This document shows, one piece after another, positions 43,069 through 51,795 of a stretch of DNA of 64,000 bases; the stretch's first letter is position 1; the number at the start of each line of letters is the position of its first letter. The translations under genes and the position numbers were made by a program. Under the pieces are notes generated by a model. It was not told the origin of the DNA, searched no databases, and was given only the letters and a program-made list of their open reading frames with translations. The stretch is from positions 1-64,000 of the forward strand of contig CALDSD010000015.1 of the NCBI GenBank assembly GCA_937911325.1. The letters run 5' to 3'. The stretch is from an uncultured Neomegalonema sp. GTDB lineage: Bacteria; Pseudomonadota; Alphaproteobacteria; Rhodobacterales; Rhodobacteraceae.

Positions 43069-43452
43069 CTATTCGTCGATCCCGCGATAGGTCTCGATCT
43101 GCTCTCGCAGGAACCCGCCCCAGTCGACGGTTTCGGTCCAGTGTAGCCAGCCGACGCCGAAGGCCGCCGCGGCGAGCAGGAGAAAGGCCAACGCCTTTTG
43201 CCCGCTCTCTGCGCGGACGCGGTTGGCGCTGCGGAGGCTCCAGAGCCCGATGAGCCCCCAGGCAATGCCGCCGAAAGTCGCGCCGGAGGCAAACCACAGG
43301 TATGTCGAGGCGGTATCGAGCAGCGTTGCGATCGAGGCGAAAACCGCACCTCGGGAGGTGAGCCACCAGATCCAACGGCCCAACGTCCAGGTTTTGCCAG
43401 CGGACGATTTCTCCTGGAATTTCTGGGCTTCATCCGAAATCGGGTCGGTCAT
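43069..43452 (-). CDS. Small membrane protein of unknown function
   Basis: A 127-residue protein with three hydrophobic segments (around residues 31-50, 55-70 and 85-101) and a soluble N-terminus MTDPISDEAQKFQEK. WTLGRWIWWLTSRGAVFA marks the first. I do not know a family for it. It lies between a LysE-type exporter gene and pheT, all on the minus strand, so it may be part of the pheS-pheT transcript. Confidence 0.7.
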   Translation of the reverse strand: MTDPISDEAQKFQEKSSAGKTWTLGRWIWWLTSRGAVFASIATLLDTASTYLWFASGATFGGIAWGLIGLWSLRSANRVRAESGQKALAFLLLAAAAFGVGWLHWTETVDWGGFLREQIETYRGIDE

Positions 43453-43472
43453 GTCGTCCCCCTAATCGCGGT

Positions 43473-44108
43473 TCAGCGTTCGACGGATTTCAAACCCAGC
43501 AAGACCGCAGCGCCGATCAGGAACCCGCCGGCCGCACGTTCGGCCCAGAGCCTCGCCTCGCCCGAGAACCGCTTTGCGAACCAGTCGGCGCTGAGCCCGT
43601 AGGCGGTCAAAAACGCGCCGTCAAAGGCGAGATACGTGATCCCAAGAATGAAGAGCTGCGGCGCGAGCGGCAGACTCGGATCCATGAATTGCGGCATCAG
43701 CGCCGCGAAGAAGACGACAGCCTTGGGGTTTGCCGCCGAGGTCAGGAACCCCTGCAACCACAGCGCTCGCAGGCTCTTTCGCGGCCCATCGCCAAGGCCC
43801 AAGCGATGACCTGACGCACGCAGGATCTGTTTGACCCCGAGCCAGATCAAATAGGCGACGCCGGCCCATTTCACGACGAGAAAGGCCGTTTGCGAAGCCA
43901 TGACCACGGCTGCGAGCCCGAGACCGGCGGCCAGAATCTGCAACGAGTTCGCGGTCAGATCACCGGCCATGGTCGCCCATGCGCGGTCAACGCCATGCGC
44001 CATAGAGTTTGACAGCATAAGAAGCTGGCTGGGGCCGGGCGTGCACATGAAAATCAGGATCGTCGCCACATAGGCGAGCCAAACGTCGAACGGCACTGAA
44101 GCCTCCAC
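43473..44108 (-). CDS. LysE/RhtB-family amino acid exporter
   Basis: A 211-residue inner-membrane protein with about six hydrophobic segments. ILIFMCTPGPSQLLMLSNSM and the following MAGDLTANSLQILAAGLGL are the LysE/RhtB family signature, and AGVAYLIWLGVKQIL follows. It would export amino acids or related metabolites. It ends 20 bases before the small membrane protein gene and lies 11 bases after the amidotransferase gene, so the three are likely co-transcribed. Confidence 0.9.
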   Translation of the reverse strand: MEASVPFDVWLAYVATILIFMCTPGPSQLLMLSNSMAHGVDRAWATMAGDLTANSLQILAAGLGLAAVVMASQTAFLVVKWAGVAYLIWLGVKQILRASGHRLGLGDGPRKSLRALWLQGFLTSAANPKAVVFFAALMPQFMDPSLPLAPQLFILGITYLAFDGAFLTAYGLSADWFAKRFSGEARLWAERAAGGFLIGAAVLLGLKSVER

Positions 44109-44119
44109 CCGCTGAGTCT

Positions 44120-44875
44120 CTAATGACAGCGAGCCTTCACCATCGCGACCCAGTTACGCAACTCCGTCATTCTTGCGGCGGGCTGCAGGTCGGACGGCGA
44201 AGCGCCCAACCTCTTCGCGGCCTGAGGATCCGTCTCGGCGGCGCGTAGGTCTGCAAGAAACGCGGCGTCCGCACCGCCGCGGCGCTCGACGGCGTCTGCC
44301 GTAAAGGAGAGCGTATACTCAGGGTGGTACTGTGTTCCCCAGAATGACGCGCCGTTCTCCTCGTATGCGACTGCCTGTACGGCGGAGTGGGCGTTCCGAG
44401 CGAGGACGGTCATGCCGTCGGGCACGCGATGAACGTCGTGGGAATGCGTGCAAGGCGCTGCGAACCCGTCTGCGCGTCCCGCCATCATGGGATGGGTCTT
44501 GCCGGGGTCGGTCAGGGTGATCCCAAGCGCGAGACCACCCTCGTAACCGTTTTCACAGTCTCCTGAGCTGCCGCCAAGCAGGCTCGCGGCGACGTTCATG
44601 CCGCAGCAGGATCCGAAGCACGGCAATCCAGCGTCAAAAGCCAGTTTCATCGTGTCGCGCAGGGGCGCCGCTTCTGGGCCATCCGTCGACCAGCTGGCGC
44701 CCGAGCCGGTGAATGCGACGCCGTCGACGCCCTCAAGATCTTGCGCGCTGATGGGCGACACAAACGGCGCTACGGCTCTTGTTTCCACGCCGAGGAGCTC
44801 CAGCGCAGTCGCATAAGTCGGGGTTTGGCCTGTGAAGCCCGGCGGATCGCTTTCAATTATCAAGATAGTCGTCAT
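44120..44875 (-). CDS. Class I glutamine amidotransferase-like protein
   Basis: A 251-residue GMP-synthase-type glutaminase-fold protein without a synthase domain. The nucleophile lies in CFGSCCGMNVAA, and the His-Glu pair in GTQYHPEYT. It resembles stand-alone GATase1 proteins such as YfeJ-like and glutamine-hydrolysing enzymes of unknown acceptor. The ATG at 44875 is preferred over one four codons earlier. It lies between pheS and the LysE gene. The substrate is unknown. Confidence 0.85.
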   Translation of the reverse strand: MTTILIIESDPPGFTGQTPTYATALELLGVETRAVAPFVSPISAQDLEGVDGVAFTGSGASWSTDGPEAAPLRDTMKLAFDAGLPCFGSCCGMNVAASLLGGSSGDCENGYEGGLALGITLTDPGKTHPMMAGRADGFAAPCTHSHDVHRVPDGMTVLARNAHSAVQAVAYEENGASFWGTQYHPEYTLSFTADAVERRGGADAAFLADLRAAETDPQAAKRLGASPSDLQPAARMTELRNWVAMVKARCH

Positions 44876-45092
44876 GACCGCTCGCAACCTTTTTCGCGAA
44901 TCTGCTTCAAGTGATCGCCGGAAAGAAGCTGTATCTGACGGAGCTTTTAAAGAGCGGGCGCCCGTGGTTGTTTCGACACGTTATAAGAATTCTGGTGAGT
45001 TAGGCTCAGAAAAATCTATGCCACATGGGTGGCTCGGCCGAGCGCAGCAGTGCTGCGGCGCCGCGCTCTTGCTGAATTCAAGTCGTGTGGTT

Positions 45093-46199
45093 TCAGGCGC
45101 TCAAGCCCGCGGCAATCGTCGGCTTATCGAGCACCGAGAAGCCGTAATGCCGCAGCCAGCGCAGATCGCTGTCAAAAAAGCTGCGCAGATCCGGAATGCC
45201 GTATTTGAGCATGGCGATGCGGTCGATGCCGATACCGAACGCGAAGCCCTGCCAGATCTCTGGGTCGATGCCGCCTGCGGCCAGCACTTTCGGGTGCACC
45301 ATGCCCGAGCCCAGGATCTCCAGCCAGTCGTCGCCTTCGCCGACCTTCAGCTGGCCGTCTTTCCAGGAGCACCGGATGTCGACCTCGGCCGAAGGCTCGG
45401 TGAACGGAAAGTGCGACGCACGGAACCGCAGCTCGGCGTGCTCGACCTCGAAGAAGGCGCCGCAGAACTCCTCCAGCACCCATTTCAAATTGGCCATCGA
45501 GATATCCTTGTCGATGGCCATGCCTTCGACTTGGTGGAACATCGGCGTGTGGGTCTGGTCGTAGTCAGAACGGAAAACCCGCCCCGGCGCGATAAAGCGG
45601 GTCGGCGCGCCTTCGGCTTCAAGCGTACGGATCTGCACAGGCGAGGTATGCGTGCGCAGCACCGACGGCGCGCGCGCGTCGCCTTCGGCCCGCGACATGT
45701 AGAACGTGTCGTGCTCCTGTCGCGCGGGATGCTCCGGCGGAATATTGAGCGCGTCGAAATTGTAGTAGTCCGTTTCGATCTGCGGACCTTCCTTCACGGC
45801 AAAGCCGAGATCCGCAAAAATCGCGACGACTTCCTCGGAGACCTGGCTGATCGGGTGGATCGTCCCCTGACCCGCCGGGGGTTGGATGCTGCGGGGCTGC
45901 AGGGTGACATCCATCCATTCCGCTTTCAGACGCTCGTTCAACGCAGCGTCGGCGATGCCCTCTTTCTTGATCAAGAGCGCGCCGTGGATGTCGTCTTTCA
46001 GAGCGTTGAGCGCTGGGCCCGCGGTCTTGCGTTCTTCAGGGCTCATCTTGCCCAGCTCGCGCATTTTCAGGCTGATTTCACCCCGTTTGCCGAGCGCCGC
46101 CACGCGGATCTCTTCAATCGCCGCCTCGTCCTTGGCTGCATCGATCTGGCTGAGATAACGGGACTTGATCTCGTCGAGCCCTGAAGCCGCGCCATCCAT
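45093..46199 (-). CDS. pheS: Phenylalanine--tRNA ligase, alpha subunit
   Basis: A 368-residue catalytic subunit. The N-terminal ~95 residues are a coiled-coil tRNA-binding domain ([14 protein letters not shown]). The class II core has motif 2 [32 protein letters not shown]-type [18 protein letters not shown], and motif 3 [18 protein letters not shown] near the end. It follows rplT after a 110-base spacer with a hairpin. It partners PheT at 40464-42905. Confidence 0.97.
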   Translation of the reverse strand: MDGAASGLDEIKSRYLSQIDAAKDEAAIEEIRVAALGKRGEISLKMRELGKMSPEERKTAGPALNALKDDIHGALLIKKEGIADAALNERLKAEWMDVTLQPRSIQPPAGQGTIHPISQVSEEVVAIFADLGFAVKEGPQIETDYYNFDALNIPPEHPARQEHDTFYMSRAEGDARAPSVLRTHTSPVQIRTLEAEGAPTRFIAPGRVFRSDYDQTHTPMFHQVEGMAIDKDISMANLKWVLEEFCGAFFEVEHAELRFRASHFPFTEPSAEVDIRCSWKDGQLKVGEGDDWLEILGSGMVHPKVLAAGGIDPEIWQGFAFGIGIDRIAMLKYGIPDLRSFFDSDLRWLRHYGFSVLDKPTIAAGLSA

Positions 46200-46248
46200 G
46201 TGTCGTCTCCGGAGTTTTCTTCAAAGCGCGCGTAGCATTTTGGTCGCG

Positions 46249-46285
46249 CAAAGCAAAGAGGCGCGCAGTTCTGACCGCGCGCCTC
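46249..46285 (-). terminator. Terminator-like hairpin between rplT and pheS
   Basis: GAGGCGCGC (46258-46266) pairs with GCGCGCCTC (46277-46285). On the minus strand the stem is followed by TTTGCTTTG, a broken T tract. It could end the rpmI-rplT transcript or attenuate read-through into pheS. Confidence 0.55.
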
Positions 46286-46310
46286 TCGAATGGTCTTCGT
46301 CTCAGATGAC

Positions 46311-46697
46311 TTAGGCTGCTTTCGCGGCTGCCGCCTGATCGAGCGCGGATTTCGCTGCTGTGACGATCGCGGCGAAAGCCTCTGGTTCATGGATCGCAAG
46401 ATCCGAGAGAACTTTGCGGTCGACCTCGACGCCGGACTTGTGCACGCCGTCGATAAAGCGCGAATAGGTCAGCTCAGGATCGATCTCCCGAACCGCGGCG
46501 TTGCTCCGCTGGATCCACAGCGAGCGGAAATTCCGCTTGCGCGTCTTCCGATCGCGGGTCTGATACTGCAGGGCTTTCTCAACCGCCTGATTGGCGACGC
46601 GGAAGACGTTCTTACGCCGACCGTAGTAGCCTTTCGCTTTGGCGAGAACACGTTTGTGGCGTGCCTTCTGGACGACGCCGCGTTTCACTCGTGACAT
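46311..46697 (-). CDS. rplT: 50S ribosomal protein L20
   Basis: A 128-residue, strongly basic protein. [40 protein letters not shown] and [17 protein letters not shown] are classic L20. It binds 23S rRNA early in 50S assembly and in many bacteria autoregulates rpmI-rplT. It lies 12 bases after rpmI. infC is not beside them here. The Ala-rich tail is normal for alphaproteobacteria. Confidence 0.98.
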   Translation of the reverse strand: MSRVKRGVVQKARHKRVLAKAKGYYGRRKNVFRVANQAVEKALQYQTRDRKTRKRNFRSLWIQRSNAAVREIDPELTYSRFIDGVHKSGVEVDRKVLSDLAIHEPEAFAAIVTAAKSALDQAAAAKAA

Positions 46698-46709
46698 GCT
46701 GGCGCCTCC

Positions 46710-46907
46710 TTAATCGTAGGGCAGAAACTGTTTGACGATCCGCTCGTCCGGCTTCGACAGCACGGTGGTGCCGCGTGCGTTCCGAATGAATTTCTTCGTC
46801 CGTTTGATCATGCCGTGGCGCTTCCCGGCCTGCTGGACCTTGATGCGCCCGTTGGCGGTGACCTTGAAGCGCTTCTTCGCGCCCGACTTGGTCTTCATCT
46901 TGGGCAT
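46710..46907 (-). CDS. rpmI: 50S ribosomal protein L35
   Basis: A 65-residue basic protein. [20 protein letters not shown] at the N-terminus and [17 protein letters not shown] match L35. The ATG at 46907 follows GAGAGGAG; the longer open frame upstream is not conserved. It starts the rpmI-rplT pair. Confidence 0.98.
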   Translation of the reverse strand: MPKMKTKSGAKKRFKVTANGRIKVQQAGKRHGMIKRTKKFIRNARGTTVLSKPDERIVKQFLPYD

Positions 46908-47155
46908 TTTCGTCTCCTCTCGTGCGAGATCACAGACACGCCGCCCCGGCAGCCCAAACTGGCCGGGCGACGTCGAAAGCGCGCATATAACGGTCTTACC
47001 CAGGATGAGCAAGGGGCATCCGGGCTGGCGTCGTTTTTGCTTTCCATCGAGCGCAATTTTGGACTTGAAAAAGTCTCTGATTTAACCAAAGTTGGGCTTG
47101 ATTACATCTCGCTGTGTGATATTTGAACACTCAGCATGGATATTGGGGGTTGTAG

Positions 47156-47767
47156 ATGTTTCGCTTTGCGTTCGCTTTGGCATTTGCGCTTGGAATTGTT
47201 TCGACAGCGGCAAACGCCAGCTCGATCCGCGTCGATGGCGACTACGCCGTTTCGGGTCCGGCGCTGCACGGTTGGGGTCTGAATGTGGAGGCGTGGGACC
47301 GCACGCCACATTTCGATTTTCATCTGGACGCCCACGAGCACAAGACGGTCAAGCTGTTCAAGATCTGGACGAACGAATGGTACGTGAACTACGACGACAA
47401 GCATTGGGAATCTCTGAACGTACACTTCTCGTTCGATAGCCTCGATACTTCGGGCACCGTGGAAGGCTATTCGAGGGGCTTTAAGAACCACTACGGCCAG
47501 TACGGGTACGTTGGTTGGGACAACCCACTCGAAATCGCGTTAGAACACGGCGGTATGCTGCTCGTCTCCCTCACGCACGAGGTTTTCAACTGGGGCAAGC
47601 ATCACCTGAATGCAGGCTATCACTATGGCTCATATGTGTACGCCAATTTCAAATATAAGCCGGGCGACAAGGTGGAGCCGGTTCCCCTCCCGGCGGCTCT
47701 TCCGCTGATGGCGGCGGCGCTTGGTCTCTTTGGCGTCGCAGCATGGCGGCGTCGCAAGACGGCTTAA
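47156..47767 (+). CDS. VPLPA-CTERM sorting-domain secreted protein
   Basis: A 203-residue exported protein. A signal peptide (FAFALAFALGIVSTAANA) is followed by an aromatic- and His-rich mature domain (HFDFHLDAHEHK, NAGYHYGSYVYANFKY), probably all beta. The C-terminus has a tripartite sorting signal: PVPLPAALPL, a hydrophobic stretch and RRRK. This matches the VPLPA-CTERM family handled by an exosortase in alphaproteobacteria, which would anchor it at the surface. No exosortase gene is in the window. A strong terminator follows. Confidence 0.85.
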   Translation: MFRFAFALAFALGIVSTAANASSIRVDGDYAVSGPALHGWGLNVEAWDRTPHFDFHLDAHEHKTVKLFKIWTNEWYVNYDDKHWESLNVHFSFDSLDTSGTVEGYSRGFKNHYGQYGYVGWDNPLEIALEHGGMLLVSLTHEVFNWGKHHLNAGYHYGSYVYANFKYKPGDKVEPVPLPAALPLMAAALGLFGVAAWRRRKTA

Positions 47768-47790
47768 CAAAGCTTCAAACCTGTTTTGGA

Positions 47791-47821
47791 AACCGCCGGC
47801 GTCCGTCGGCGGTTTTTTTTT
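47791..47821 (+). terminator. Intrinsic terminator after VPLPA-CTERM gene
   Basis: CCGCCG and CGGCGG, extended by flanking AA and TT, form a stem around GCGTCCGT and run into nine T. It lies between this gene and the convergent pyk gene. Confidence 0.93.
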
Positions 47822-47837
47822 GATCTGTCTCGTGAGG

Positions 47838-49289
47838 CTAGGCGCCCGGATCGGTCATTGGCTCCGGCGTTTCGCCGACTTCCGCAATCCGCAGAATGTT
47901 TGTTGTTCCGGGAACGTTGAACGGCACACCGGCTGTGATCGCCAAGCGGTCTCCGGTGGTGGCGAAGCCGTTCACGGCGCTCTCCTCGATCGCGACGACG
48001 ACGGCCTGTCGAAACATATCGACGTTCTTCGTCACGACGCAGTGCGCGCCCCAGAGCAGCGCCATCTTCCGGGCTGTCTTCATGATTGGCGTAAGCACCA
48101 TGATTGGCACCAGAGGGCGCTCTCGCGCCATTCGCCGCGCCGTCGTCCCGGAATGCGTGAAACAACAGATCGCCTTCACTTCAAGCGTCTCCGCGACTTC
48201 GCGCGCCGCGGCGGTGATCGCATCCGAGGGTGTCGGACGCGCCTTTGTGCGCGAGTTCATGATCGTGCTGCGGTAATCCTCGTCCTGCTCCATCGAGCGG
48301 GCGATGTGATCCATCATTTCGACCGCCTCAGGCCCATAAGAGCCGACCGCTGACTCTGCCGACAGCATCACCGCGTCCGCGCCCTCATAGATCGCGTTGG
48401 CGACGTCGGTCACTTCGGCTCGAGTGGGCATCGGGTTATCGATCATGCTCTCCAGCATCTGGGTGGCGACGATCACCGGTTTCCCGCGATCACGCGACAT
48501 GCTGATCAGTCGCTTCTGGATCGGGGGGATCTCGGCGATCGGCAGCTCAACGCCCAAATCGCCGCGCGCAACCATGATGCCGTCGCAAACCTCCATGATC
48601 CCGCCGATCCGTTCAACCGCCGCAGGTTTCTCGACCTTCACCATCACCAACGCGCGGCCGCGCACCAGATCATTCGCCTCGATGACGTCTTCGGGCCTCT
48701 GCACGAACGAGAGTGCGATCCAGTCGACGCCAAGTTTGCAGACGAACTCGAGATCGTCTTTGTCCTTTTCAGACAGAGCGGCAAGCGGCAGTTCAATGTC
48801 CGGGACGTTGACGCCTTTGCGTTCCGAGATCTGACCGCCGATCTCAACCACGGTTGTCAAAAAATCGGCGCCGACCTCCTTGACCTTCAATCTGATCTTG
48901 CCGTCGTTGACCAAAAGCGTGGCGCCCACGTGCGCCGCTTTGATGATCTCGGGGTGAGGGAGCTGAACACGTGTGGCGTCGCCAGGCGTCGGGTCCAGAT
49001 CGAAGCGAAACGTCTGCCCTTGTTCGAGATCAGGCTTGGCGCCCTCTGCGAACACGCCGACGCGCAACTTGGGGCCTTGCAAGTCGCCAAGGATCGCGAT
49101 GGGTCGCCCCACCTCCTCTTCGACTTGGCGGATCGCGTTGTAGCGAGCCGTATGGTCCTCGTGGTCGCCATGGCTCATATTCATTCGGAACACGTCGACC
49201 CCTGCGTCGAAGAGGCGGCGGATCTGGTCTGGCTTTGAGGAGGCGGGTCCAAGAGTGGCGACCACTTTGACATTGCGATGACGGCGCAT
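47838..49289 (-). CDS. pyk: Pyruvate kinase
   Basis: A 483-residue enzyme that makes pyruvate and ATP from phosphoenolpyruvate and ADP. KVVATLGPASSKPDQIRRLF at the N-terminus, DLQGPKLRVG, SFVQRPEDV, MVKVEKPAAVERI (catalytic Lys), ARGDLGVELP (metal site) and ATQMLESMI are all in order. The C-terminal allosteric domain has FTHSGTTARRMARERP. The length is normal. It appears to be monocistronic, divergent from mobA. Confidence 0.97.
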   Translation of the reverse strand: MRRHRNVKVVATLGPASSKPDQIRRLFDAGVDVFRMNMSHGDHEDHTARYNAIRQVEEEVGRPIAILGDLQGPKLRVGVFAEGAKPDLEQGQTFRFDLDPTPGDATRVQLPHPEIIKAAHVGATLLVNDGKIRLKVKEVGADFLTTVVEIGGQISERKGVNVPDIELPLAALSEKDKDDLEFVCKLGVDWIALSFVQRPEDVIEANDLVRGRALVMVKVEKPAAVERIGGIMEVCDGIMVARGDLGVELPIAEIPPIQKRLISMSRDRGKPVIVATQMLESMIDNPMPTRAEVTDVANAIYEGADAVMLSAESAVGSYGPEAVEMMDHIARSMEQDEDYRSTIMNSRTKARPTPSDAITAAAREVAETLEVKAICCFTHSGTTARRMARERPLVPIMVLTPIMKTARKMALLWGAHCVVTKNVDMFRQAVVVAIEESAVNGFATTGDRLAITAGVPFNVPGTTNILRIAEVGETPEPMTDPGA

Positions 49290-49398
49290 ATGAACTCCTC
49301 CGAATCAACTTTAATATGTCTTTCGGACGATATAGCCCGGCAACCTCGTGCGGAAAACGCAAGATATTGTGCCACTTTACCTTTGAAGGCCGACAAGC

Positions 49399-50031
49399 AT
49401 GAAAAAAACCGCAGGTGTCATCCTCGCCGGAGGGCTGTCGCGCAGGATGGGGGGCGGTGACAAATCGTTATTGGATTTGGGCGGCGCCACGATCCTGTCG
49501 CGGGTCCGGCGGCGGCTGTCTGAGCAAGTCGAGGACCTCGCGCTCAACGCTAATGGCGATCCCAGCCGGTTCCGTGCGCTCGAACTGCCCGTCGTTCCGG
49601 ATACGATAGACGGGTTTGCCGGGCCCCTGGCCGGGGTGCTGGCGGGGCTCGATTGGGCGGCCGAGGCCGGGTATGACAAGATCGTCACCGTCGCGGCGGA
49701 TACCCCGTTCTTCCCCTCCGATCTGGTCGAGCGGCTGACTGCGGCCGCGGAGGCTGAGAACGACGCGCCTCTGGCTTGTGCGCAAACGCAAGGGCGCGAT
49801 CACCCGACGTTCGGTCTATGGTCGGTTGCGCTACGGGAGGACCTGAGGACCGCCCTCGCGGAGGAGGGTTTGCGCAAGGTTGTGCTCTGGACCGAGCGGC
49901 ATGGGTGCGCGCGCGCCGAGTTTCCCATGGTCGAAACAACGCGCGGCCCCCTCGATCCGTTCTTCAACGTCAACACGCCCGATGATATGGCCGAGGCGCT
50001 AACGTGGCTTGACGCCCAACAAGAGGACTAA
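49399..50031 (+). CDS. mobA: Molybdenum cofactor guanylyltransferase
   Basis: A 210-residue nucleotidyltransferase that joins GMP to molybdopterin to give MGD. The N-terminal loop ILAGGLSRRMGGGDKSLLDL is diagnostic. VTVAADTPFFP holds the metal Asp, and FFNVNTPDDMAEA closes the protein. It is the first gene of a mobA-mobB-moeA operon. The product supports DMSO-reductase-type enzymes such as formate dehydrogenase, which fits the fdhD gene at 36181. Confidence 0.95.
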   Translation: MKKTAGVILAGGLSRRMGGGDKSLLDLGGATILSRVRRRLSEQVEDLALNANGDPSRFRALELPVVPDTIDGFAGPLAGVLAGLDWAAEAGYDKIVTVAADTPFFPSDLVERLTAAAEAENDAPLACAQTQGRDHPTFGLWSVALREDLRTALAEEGLRKVVLWTERHGCARAEFPMVETTRGPLDPFFNVNTPDDMAEALTWLDAQQED

Positions 50032-50035
50032 ACGC

Positions 50036-50533
50036 GTGAAGATTTATGGCGTGGTCGGGTGGCGGAACTCAGGCAAGACGACACTGATGGAAAAGCTTGT
50101 CGCAGAGATCACCTCGCGGGGCGTTTCGGTCTCCAGCGTCAAGCACGCGCATCACGCCTTTGACATCGACCACGAGGGCAAGGACAGCTGGCGTCACCGA
50201 CAGGCCGGGGCCCGCGAGGTGTTGGTTTGCTCCGGCGCGCGTTGGGCGCTCATGCACGAATTGCGTGGCGCGGAGGAGCCGCCGCTCGCGGTGTTGCTTG
50301 AGAAACTGTCCGCCGTCGATCTTGTGCTGGTGGAAGGCTACAAGCGCGACGGCCATCCGAAAGTTGAAGCTTTCCGGTCGGCGACCGGCAACTCCTTGAT
50401 CGCCTTGGAAGAGGCGACGATCCGGGCCGTCGCGTCCGATCAGCCGATCGACGGGCTTGATCGACCGAACTTTGATCTCAACGACGTTCGCGGGATCGCG
50501 GACTTCATTCTGACAGAAACGGGGCTGGCGTGA
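50036..50533 (+). CDS. mobB: Molybdopterin-guanine dinucleotide biosynthesis adapter MobB
   Basis: A 165-residue GTP-binding P-loop protein. The Walker A is GWRNSGKTTL, followed by SVKHAHHAFDIDHEGKDSWR and VLVEGYKRD. It is thought to assist MobA. The GTG at 50036 follows AAGAGG (50021-50026) at good spacing and starts directly at the conserved IYGVVG strand, so it is preferred to a TTG at 50009. It overlaps moeA by GTGA. Confidence 0.94.
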   Translation: MKIYGVVGWRNSGKTTLMEKLVAEITSRGVSVSSVKHAHHAFDIDHEGKDSWRHRQAGAREVLVCSGARWALMHELRGAEEPPLAVLLEKLSAVDLVLVEGYKRDGHPKVEAFRSATGNSLIALEEATIRAVASDQPIDGLDRPNFDLNDVRGIADFILTETGLA

Positions 50534-51795
50534 GCCGTCTTCCAAACGACTGTTTCGCATTGCCTCCTGGCGTCCATTGGACGCCGGTCGACGAAGCGCT
50601 TGCGGCCCTGCGCGAGCGACTAAGCCCGGTTGTGGGAACAGAGCAGGTCGCGCTTGCGCGGGCGGACGGGCGCATTCTGGCCGAGGATGCGATCGCGCGG
50701 CGCAGCCACCCGGCGACCGACAACGCAGCGGTCGACGGTTACGCTTTCGCCCATCCCGGCGTGGCGTCGAGCGAGGTCGCTTTGACGCTGCGAGACGGGC
50801 GCTCGGCGGCGGGCGCGCCCTGGAGCGGCGTTCTCACGCCTGGCGAAGCCGTTCGCATCTTCACGGGCGCCGCCATGCCCGCAGGCGCCGATACGGTGGT
50901 GCTGCAGGAAGACGTCGAACTGCAAGGGGCTTCGATCCGCTTTCCTGCGCCCCGGAAAGCGGGGGCGAACCGCCGTAAAGCGGGCGAGAATGTCAGCCGC
51001 GGCGGCGTCGCTCTGTCGGCGGGCGCAGTCGTTACGCCTCAAGCTCTGGCGCATGCGGCGGCCGCGGGTCTGGCCGCCTTGTCGGTGCATGAAAGGCTCC
51101 GGGTCGCGGTTTTTTCGACAGGCGATGAGGTGGTCGACGATCCCGGCGCTGCGGTTCGGGGGGACGAGGTCGTCGACTCGAACCGTCCGATGTTGCTGTC
51201 GATGATCGGACGTCTGGGCTTCGAAGCTGTTGATCTTGGCGTGATCCCGGACAAGCGCGCGGCGGTGGAGGCGGCGCTTGATCGCGGCGCGGAGCAAGCT
51301 CATGCGATCATCGCGTCCGGCGGCGCGTCGGGCGGCGACGAGGATCATATGTCGCGGGCGCTGTCCGAAGCGGCGGACAGCGCGTTTCATCTCTGGCGCA
51401 TCGCGGTGAAACCGGGACGCCCGTTGGCGATGGGGCTTCGCTCGGGGCGGCCGGTGTTTGGCTTGCCGGGCAATCCGATCGCAGCATTCGTGTGCTTTGC
51501 GATCTTCGCGCGGCCGGCGCTGCTGCGTCTGGCCGGAGCGCCGTGGTCCGAGCCGGCGCGGCTGATGCTTCCCAGTGGGTTCGACTACAACAAGAAGATC
51601 GGCCGACGAGAGTTTCTCCGTGTCCGTATGGGAGCGAACGGACGGCTTGAGAAGTATCGGTCGGAAGGGTCGGGACTGATCGAAGGGTTGGTCTGGGCGG
51701 ATGGTCTTGCCGACATCGCGCAGGAGGCGGGGCCGTTCAAAGCCGGGGATCCCATCGCCTACATTCCGTTCAGCGCGCTGGGTGTCGCCGGGTGA
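50530..51795 (+). CDS. moeA: Molybdopterin molybdenumtransferase
   Basis: A 421-residue MoeA that inserts molybdate into adenylated molybdopterin. DNAAVDGYAF, EAVRIFTGAAMPAGADTVV, FSTGDEVVD, DSNRPML, IIASGGASGGDEDHM and FGLPGNPIAAFVCF are the family blocks across its domains. The GTG start at 50530 overlaps the mobB stop. Family proteins usually read SGGVSVGD; here it is SGGASGGD, a mild departure that keeps the Asp. The start is coupled to mobB, and the stop overlaps the transporter gene. Confidence 0.95.
   Translation: MSRLPNDCFALPPGVHWTPVDEALAALRERLSPVVGTEQVALARADGRILAEDAIARRSHPATDNAAVDGYAFAHPGVASSEVALTLRDGRSAAGAPWSGVLTPGEAVRIFTGAAMPAGADTVVLQEDVELQGASIRFPAPRKAGANRRKAGENVSRGGVALSAGAVVTPQALAHAAAAGLAALSVHERLRVAVFSTGDEVVDDPGAAVRGDEVVDSNRPMLLSMIGRLGFEAVDLGVIPDKRAAVEAALDRGAEQAHAIIASGGASGGDEDHMSRALSEAADSAFHLWRIAVKPGRPLAMGLRSGRPVFGLPGNPIAAFVCFAIFARPALLRLAGAPWSEPARLMLPSGFDYNKKIGRREFLRVRMGANGRLEKYRSEGSGLIEGLVWADGLADIAQEAGPFKAGDPIAYIPFSALGVAG

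Noticed and set aside
44832-46184. 450-codon plus-strand open frame opposite pheS
   Set aside because: Antisense shadow of pheS; no domain sense.
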